This document shows, piece by piece, positions 35,690 through 41,825 of a stretch of DNA of 41,825 nucleotides. The stretch comes from Sordaria brevicollis (lineage: Eukaryota > Ascomycota > Sordariomycetes > Sordariales > Sordariaceae), in contig JAUTDP010000022.1 of the NCBI GenBank assembly GCA_033439795.1, positions 1 to 41,825 of the forward strand, read 5' to 3'. Both the position numbers and the translations under genes were made by a program. Numbering within the stretch: position 1 is the stretch's first letter; each line of letters starts with the position of its first letter. The notes below the pieces were generated by a model that was not told the DNA's origin, ran no database searches, and saw only the letters and a program-made list of their open reading frames with translations.

Positions 35690-36560
35690 CAATTCCTTTC
35701 TTTATAATAACGTATAATAGGATAGTAATAATTCTAAAATTTTTAATTTAGATTCGGTAATAATTAATAATATTTAGAAAAGTTCGAAGTTCTTTAAACT
35801 CTTTTCCTCGGGGTTTAATTTTTCTAATAAGATAATAAATCCATTTACGAATCTTTCTAACTTTAGTTTTATTTAGAGATTTACCTTTAGGATTATAAAT
35901 ATAATTAACTAAAATTACTTTTTATTTATATTATTAGGATTTGGTTATAGTAATTATTCCGCTAATAAATTTAATATTTAATAGTACTTTATTAATATTA
36001 ATAAAATATTCGTAAATAAAGCGTCGAATTCCTTTATTATTAATTAGTTTATCGTTATACCGGCTTTTTAAACCTTTAATATAAATATTGTTAAAATAAA
36101 ATTAATATACTTTAAAAATTAAATTATAAAAGATTCTAATTATTACCTTTATAAATTAAGCGATTGAATTGGTTCCTCCCTAAGGTAATGTTATTATGCG
36201 GAGTAGATTAAAAAGTATTAAAAATATCGTTAAATCCCGATTTTCCTTATTAAATTAAATTTCATCGTATCCTAAGAATAAATTTAATAAAGAAAGAATC
36301 TCGTACCCAATAAAATCTTTATTAAAAGGTTCGTACTTTAGGGGTATATTAATATTACGAATAATTACTTTATTAATTTTTTAAACGTTATTAATTAATT
36401 AGAATTTTCTATCCTTCTTTTAAACGAGAAATTAATTATTCTAATAAAAAGTATAATTCTCTTTTAGAATTCCGCGCTAAATATATTCCTTAAGTAAATT
36501 ATAAACTTTTCTATATAAAGCCTATAAAATAGGAATTACTTTTATTTACTAAATTAAATA
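35690..36560 (-). pseudogene. Reverse transcriptase relic of Ty3/gypsy copy B
   Basis: Same blocks as in copy A: 'ALYRKVYNLLKEYI' near 36,525-36,480, 'SLLNLFLGYDEI' (Asp of the first catalytic block now Asn), 'LP.GGTNSIA', and the YxDD box near 36,090-36,105 reading YFNN. Further downstream, 'GIRRFIYEYFININKVLLNIK' and 'YIYNPKGKSLNKTKVRKIR' are conserved between both copies. Stops in frame are of RIP type. Catalytically dead. Confidence 0.82.
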
Positions 36561-36569
36561 AGTAACCGT

Positions 36570-39500
36570 TTTAATCTTTTATTTTTTTATTATATTTTTA
36601 TAAATAAAATTATATTTAGAAAATTCCTAAGTAAAGGCCTTTTTATAATTAAAGAATATATAAGTAAAAAGTTCAATTTTAATTTTATTAAATAATTCAT
36701 TCTTTTCCAAAATTTATTAAAATCTTTTAAACGTTAATTAGAAACTTTTAATTAATTCCGTAAATTATAAAATAATATATTCATCCTATTTAAACGGAAA
36801 ATTATCCAATTATTTTTAAATTTTATACTGGACTTCTTCGAATTTTTGTTTTTTTTAATTAAAGTTACTACTGGGTTTAAAACTATCCGAAAGTATATTA
36901 TCGATTAATTTTATTTTTTAAACGATTCTTTTATATAAAATATTAATTTAAATAAATAGAGAAGTACTTTATAGCGACGTAAAAGAAAATAAATTAACGA
37001 AGGACGGAATATCTTTTATTTTTTTAAATTTCGGGATTTTTTTCCCTTAATCCTTAATATTTTTAATTATTAATCTTTATAATTCCCGAAAAAAGTTTCT
37101 ACGGATCTTTTTCCTTATTCGGTCTTATATTATTCTATTTTCTAATTATTATTTTATTAGTAATTAATTCTCCGGAAGATTATTTATATTCTTCCTTTAA
37201 TATTTTAAATTAATTTCTCTTACTAATCGAAAATAATCGGATAATACTTCCTCGTTATACCTTTTACTATATAATAAAGCGATAATAATATCCGCAATTT
37301 CCTTTTTTAAAGAAAAATAATTTTTATTATCCTTATTAATTTTAATACCTTTTATAAATTTTTTATTATTTTCTTCTAAATTTATTTTAATAAATTTATA
37401 AAGCGATTTATTCGTTAAAGTAGATTTCTAAGTATTATTTATAATAATAGAATAAATAATTATAATAAGGGAATTAAACCCGTTGCCCAAAGGCGTTTAT
37501 TTATTCTTTAATAGCGAAAAGAGTATTAATTCTTATTCTTCTTATAATAAAGTAAATACGAACGGTTCTAATGTTAATATAATTTATTATAACGTTAATA
37601 TTTTTAATAAACGGAAAATTAAATAAGATTTTGTAACGAAGGAATTAATTCCGAATAATTATAAAATATACTTTCCGACTTTTATCGAATAAGAAAATAT
37701 CCTCCATTATCTTACCTTTAAATTATACCCTTCCGCTATTAAAATTAATATTAGTAATCGTATAATTTATATTATTAAGATTAAATTTATTGACTAAATT
37801 AGTAAATATAGTATTAATTTCCGTACCGTTATTTAAAAGAATCGTAACCTTTTTACTACTTTTAAATTTAATATTAATTATTAGCGTAAAAAGGTTTTAT
37901 ATACGCGTAACCTCTTTATTAAATAGTAATTTTTCGCTATAGAATATAATTTGAAAATCCTCTTTATAAATTCGAATTAATTCGTTTTTAAATATTATTT
38001 TAGGATTTATAATTTAATAATAGGATTAATACATTTATGCAACGAAAATATCGTTAAATTTCTTCTTCTAATCTTTATATAAAAGTTCTTTAAATATTGT
38101 AATAATAGTATTAATTTATAAATTATATAGGCGGAATTAATTAATTTCTAAACTATTATCTTTAATAATACTACCGTTATATATTAATTAAAGGGCTTCT
38201 TTAAAAGCCTTCTAATAGTATTTAAAATTAATTAATTTTTTAAATAATTAACCGGATTCGGGAGTAATTATAATTATATTTTCGAAAGTAATTTATAATT
38301 TAATACTTATAATTTTACTAATAATCGGGCAATTTTCCTTAATTTAAATAATTTTATAATTTATATAATCTTTAAAATTATTAAAATCCTTAAATTTAAA
38401 AACGGATTTATTAATTAAAAATTTTTAAATTTTAATTAGAAATTCGTTTATAAATTTTAGTAATTTAACGGCGGCGGTAAAAACTAATTCTAATTGAGGA
38501 GCCGGTTTAAATACAGTTTTAATTACTATTATTTATATATTTTTTTAATCCGTTATATTTTTTATATAAAGGTTAAAATTTAATTTTCTTACGGGTAGTA
38601 ATTGTAACCTCTCCTTTCGATTTATATTAGAAGGGGGTTTATAAAGAATTATTAATTTTCCCCGTATTTAAATAAGCGTAATAATAATTTCCCTCTTTAT
38701 AATTTACTTTAGGATTTAAGATATTAAAAAAGATTTTTGAATAAAAAGAGGAAAAAACGCTAAATATAGATTAATTAGGTTATAATTAATTTAGAAAAAT
38801 AATTTATTAATTAAAATTATATTATTCTAAAAATTAATTCGGTAACGATTCTAGACCTCTTGCTATTTTTATTAATATTTTAATTCTAAAAAATTAAAAT
38901 TAGGGGTAAACTTATTAGGATAAACTTCGGTTTTTTATTCCCGGAATTTATTATATTTAGGGTACTTATTATAGTAAATTATATAGGATTTAAATATATT
39001 TTTAAAGCGGTTTATATAAAAAATAGTAGAAATTATATCGTTTAGAATATATTATATTAATTTAATATTACTTCTTAAATAGAATTATTATCTACGGCCT
39101 TATTCCTTATTAGCTTTAATTTAATAAATTTATCCTTTATCTATATAATAATCCTTATCCTTATATTAATATTAAGTATAATTAAATTATTTATATTAAT
39201 AATAGGTTATATTTTTTATTAGTTAAATTTATTTAATCGATTATACTATTATAATATTAACCTAAAGAATATAATTATTTTTAAGGAGATTTCGGAAACG
39301 ATTTTCAAAATTTTTAGTTTATTAATTCGCTATTTTAATATAAGTAATTTATATATTTTGAAGGCTCTTAATTAGAGCGTCTATAATAATAGGTTCCTTA
39401 ATAATTTCCTATTTAACGGTCGTAGTCTTCTTCTTATTAAAATCCTTTTTATTATTAGAAATTTTAATTTTAATAATAATAATCTTCTCTACTATTTTAT

Positions 39501-41245
39501 TATTTTTATTATTATTATTGTCGCTAAAGGAATTAAAAGAATTATTAGAACTAAAATCGGAATCGCTATTTTCCCTTCGATAATAAGTAATAATCCAACT
39601 AAAAAGCTTCGTAAAAAAGTTAATTTATATTATTTTAAAGAATTTATTTTCATTTTTACCGAAATAAGTAATAAAATTAATATAATAGTAATAAAGCAAT
39701 TTCTTATAGAAACGTTTAATTGCTAATTTTTCAATAGCTTCCTAATTAATCTACTTTTACCGAATTAATAACTAATAATATTTAAAAATAATATTATTAA
39801 TAACTTTCTTATTATTCTTAATATATTTACGGTAAAAGTCCTAAAACTTATTTATATTAGAATTTATTTACTCCGGGTCGTAAATATAATAAATAATATA
39901 GAATTTATTATAAAATTTTACTTACGTAATAGGCTCGTTCTTTTTTTTAATAGAGCGGATAATACTTTTAATAATATTTCGGGATTAAGGCTTATACTAT
40001 CGGTATTATACGTTAATCTTTTCTTCGTTATTATACTATTTAATAAAATTCGTTCTATCCTCGAAGTTTAAAAAGAATTTAATAATATTCTTATTTTTAA
40101 ATTTCTTCTTAAAATTAAAATCCTTCGAAAAATATATAGGGAACGTTATAATCGTCTAATTTAAAATAGGGTTAAAGTTCTATTATTAATTTTAATTATT
40201 ACTATCTTTATTCTTAGAATGAATCTAATAATTAAAAATTTAATTAAAATTTATTATATTTAAAGGGGAAAAGGGTAAAGAACGTATAAGAGGTATAGGG
40301 GGAAATGAATAAAGAGGCGAAGAAATAAATACGGAAAAGGGATTAGTAAATATAATAAGTAAATTAATTATTAATTAAGAATTATTATAAATAAAAATTA
40401 TTAATTTTAATATTAATATCGACGAATATTTTATTAATTTATTATTAATAAGGAATATAAAATAGTAAAAAGTATTCGGGGGGAACCTTTTATTAAATAA
40501 ACGCTAATATAAAGTACCGCTATATCCTTATACGAAATTTAGCCCTTTATTAATAAAAAATAAATTATACTTCAATTAATATCGGATAATATAATATATA
40601 TTAAATTTAATTGAATAAATTACTATATATTAACGTAAGGGGGTTTAAAGCCGTTAAATAAATATATTATATTTTAAAAGTTCTAACGACGTATATTGAA
40701 ATAAAGTTCTTAAAGTTATTAAATAAGTATTTTATATATTCGAAGCCCCGGCGCCGGTTATTATTCGTTTATATATACCCTTCTACCGGATTTACATAAA
40801 GTATTAATTTAATACTAAAATTGGGGCGAAGTTTCTAATTTAATAATATTTACTTCAATTATTGGCCTTAGAATTAAAAATTTATTATTAAATTTTCGGT
40901 TAATTGGTTATTATTCGCTTAATATCGAAAATTATAAATTTTTTAGGTCTATAATCTATTCCTAATTTAATTTCTAAGGACGCTTCTATAACGTATAATA
41001 ATTAATATTAAAAAGGCTATAATTGCATTTACGTTTATCCTATATATTACTTTATTTCTATAACGAATCCTATAATATATTTAGGATAATATATTTTTAA
41101 TTCTATTTCGCTATTTATTTTTTATTATTTTTTTCTTATAATCGACGGATTATTAAAATTCCTAGTCTTATCGTTTTAAAGTATTAAGTCCACTTTAATT
41201 AATTTAGTTAGAAGTTTAAAACTCAATCTCGTCCTTATTACTATT
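36570..41245 (-). pseudogene. Presumed gag/protease region of Ty3/gypsy copy B
   Basis: Colinear with 870-5,572 of copy A. The two copies differ mainly by transitions, as expected if each was RIP-mutated independently. No capsid, zinc-knuckle or protease motif was recognised by eye. Assignment is by position between the 5' LTR and reverse transcriptase. Confidence 0.45.
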
Positions 41246-41825
41246 TAAAATAGGGAAGAAAAATAACCTTAAATAACTATTACTATTATAATAATTAAGA
41301 AAGGAGCTATATTAAAAACTTTTAATAAGATTAAAAGAATAGAGAAAGGAGTAAATTTATAGGGGAGAAAAGAGTAATTTAATAATAGGAATATTTTTTT
41401 CGATTTAATTATATCTTTTCTTTTACTTATTATAAAAATAAGGTTAAAAAGTCTTAAAAATTTAATTAAAGAGTTAATTTTTACCAAATTGAAAAAGATT
41501 TTTATTTTAAAGATTAAATAAAATCTAATTATTATTCTAATAAAAGTTGTTTAACCTTCCTTCTTTTCTTTCTAATTACCTTTCGCTCCTTTTATTCCTT
41601 TAAAGCTTTCCTTCTTTCTATATGAAAGTCCGAAATTCATTCCACAACTTTCTTTCTTAATCTATTCAATATATTACTATTATATTTCCTTTAAATTAAT
41701 TTATTATAATGCATCCTTATCCTGTACCTCTTTTCTCAGATCATAACCAGGGAAAATCCCTGGAAGAATTCCTCCTGAATAAAAAACTACGAAAAATTTT
41801 CGAAAAAATTCAGAAAAAATCTGCT
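41246..41825 (-). repeat. 5' LTR of Ty3/gypsy copy B, truncated by window end
   Basis: Matches 5,573-6,152 of the copy A LTR. The first base pair after the boundary is TA where TG is expected (RIP). The last roughly 44 bp lie outside the window. Contains the LTR frame at 41,269-41,487 (minus) and the perfect palindrome CCAGGGA-AAA-TCCCTGG at 41,747-41,763. Confidence 0.85.

Larger units (their letters stand above)
28345..41825 (-). mobile_element. RIP-degraded giant Ty3/gypsy element, copy B (nearly complete, about 13.5 kb)
   Basis: The element is bounded by a 3' LTR at 28,345-28,967 and a 5' LTR from 41,246 past the window end, in minus orientation. The interior of 12,278 bp shows, from right to left, a presumed gag/protease zone (41,245 to about 36,570), reverse transcriptase (about 36,560-35,690), a connecting RNase H zone, integrase (about 34,960-33,790) and a 4.8-kb tail before the polypurine tract and 3' LTR. 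The right 6.1 kb matches copy A (1-6,152). Typical fungal Ty3/gypsy elements are around 5-8 kb, so this is large, or contains a nested insertion in the tail. Fully inactivated by RIP. Confidence 0.85.

Overview
The window looks like filamentous ascomycete DNA (Pezizomycotina, probably a sordariomycete). Introns are short, about 60 nt, with CTAAC/CTAAT-type branch sites. Codon use in the secreted protease is strongly C-ending. Two large AT-rich blocks bear the signature of repeat-induced point mutation (RIP): CpA/TpG nearly absent, TpA in excess, CpG still common, and old reading frames broken mainly where CAA, CAG or TGG would have stood.

Layout. (1) 1-9,700 is a RIP-degraded transposon nest. 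A minus-strand Ty3/gypsy element (copy A; LTR at 5,573-6,196) sits next to the 3' half of a plus-strand Ty3/gypsy chromovirus (RNase H, integrase, chromodomain, LTR at 8,659-8,911). Further unidentified AT-rich DNA follows. (2) 9,700-25,617 is an unmutated island of normal base composition. It holds a tRNA-Ser(AGA), a secreted proteinase K-like subtilase (+, one intron), a Vps62-family protein (-, intronless) and a TFIIIC subunit with the triple-barrel fold (-, one intron). The roughly 6.3 kb between the tRNA and the protease contains no gene I can support. (3) 25,618-41,825 is a second RIP-degraded nest. A Fot1/pogo-type DNA transposon (+) comes first, then a nearly complete second copy (copy B) of the minus-strand Ty3/gypsy element, from its 3' LTR at 28,345 to its 5' LTR at 41,246 and beyond the window.

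Copy B can be measured because both LTRs are visible: the LTRs are about 624 bp, the interior is 12,278 bp, and the whole is about 13.5 kb, large for a fungal Ty3/gypsy element. Reverse transcriptase and integrase are recognisable on the minus strand. About 4.8 kb then lies between the integrase end and the 3' LTR, holding coding-like relics on both strands that I cannot assign. The same element in the same orientation on both sides of the island means the genes lie between long direct repeats.

The three protein genes show no operon-like relation; they are ordinary single-copy housekeeping or secretory genes in a euchromatic island between heterochromatin-like blocks. All transposon coding capacity in the window is inactivated. 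Domain calls for the transposons come from reading stop-interrupted frames by eye, and no database search was possible.
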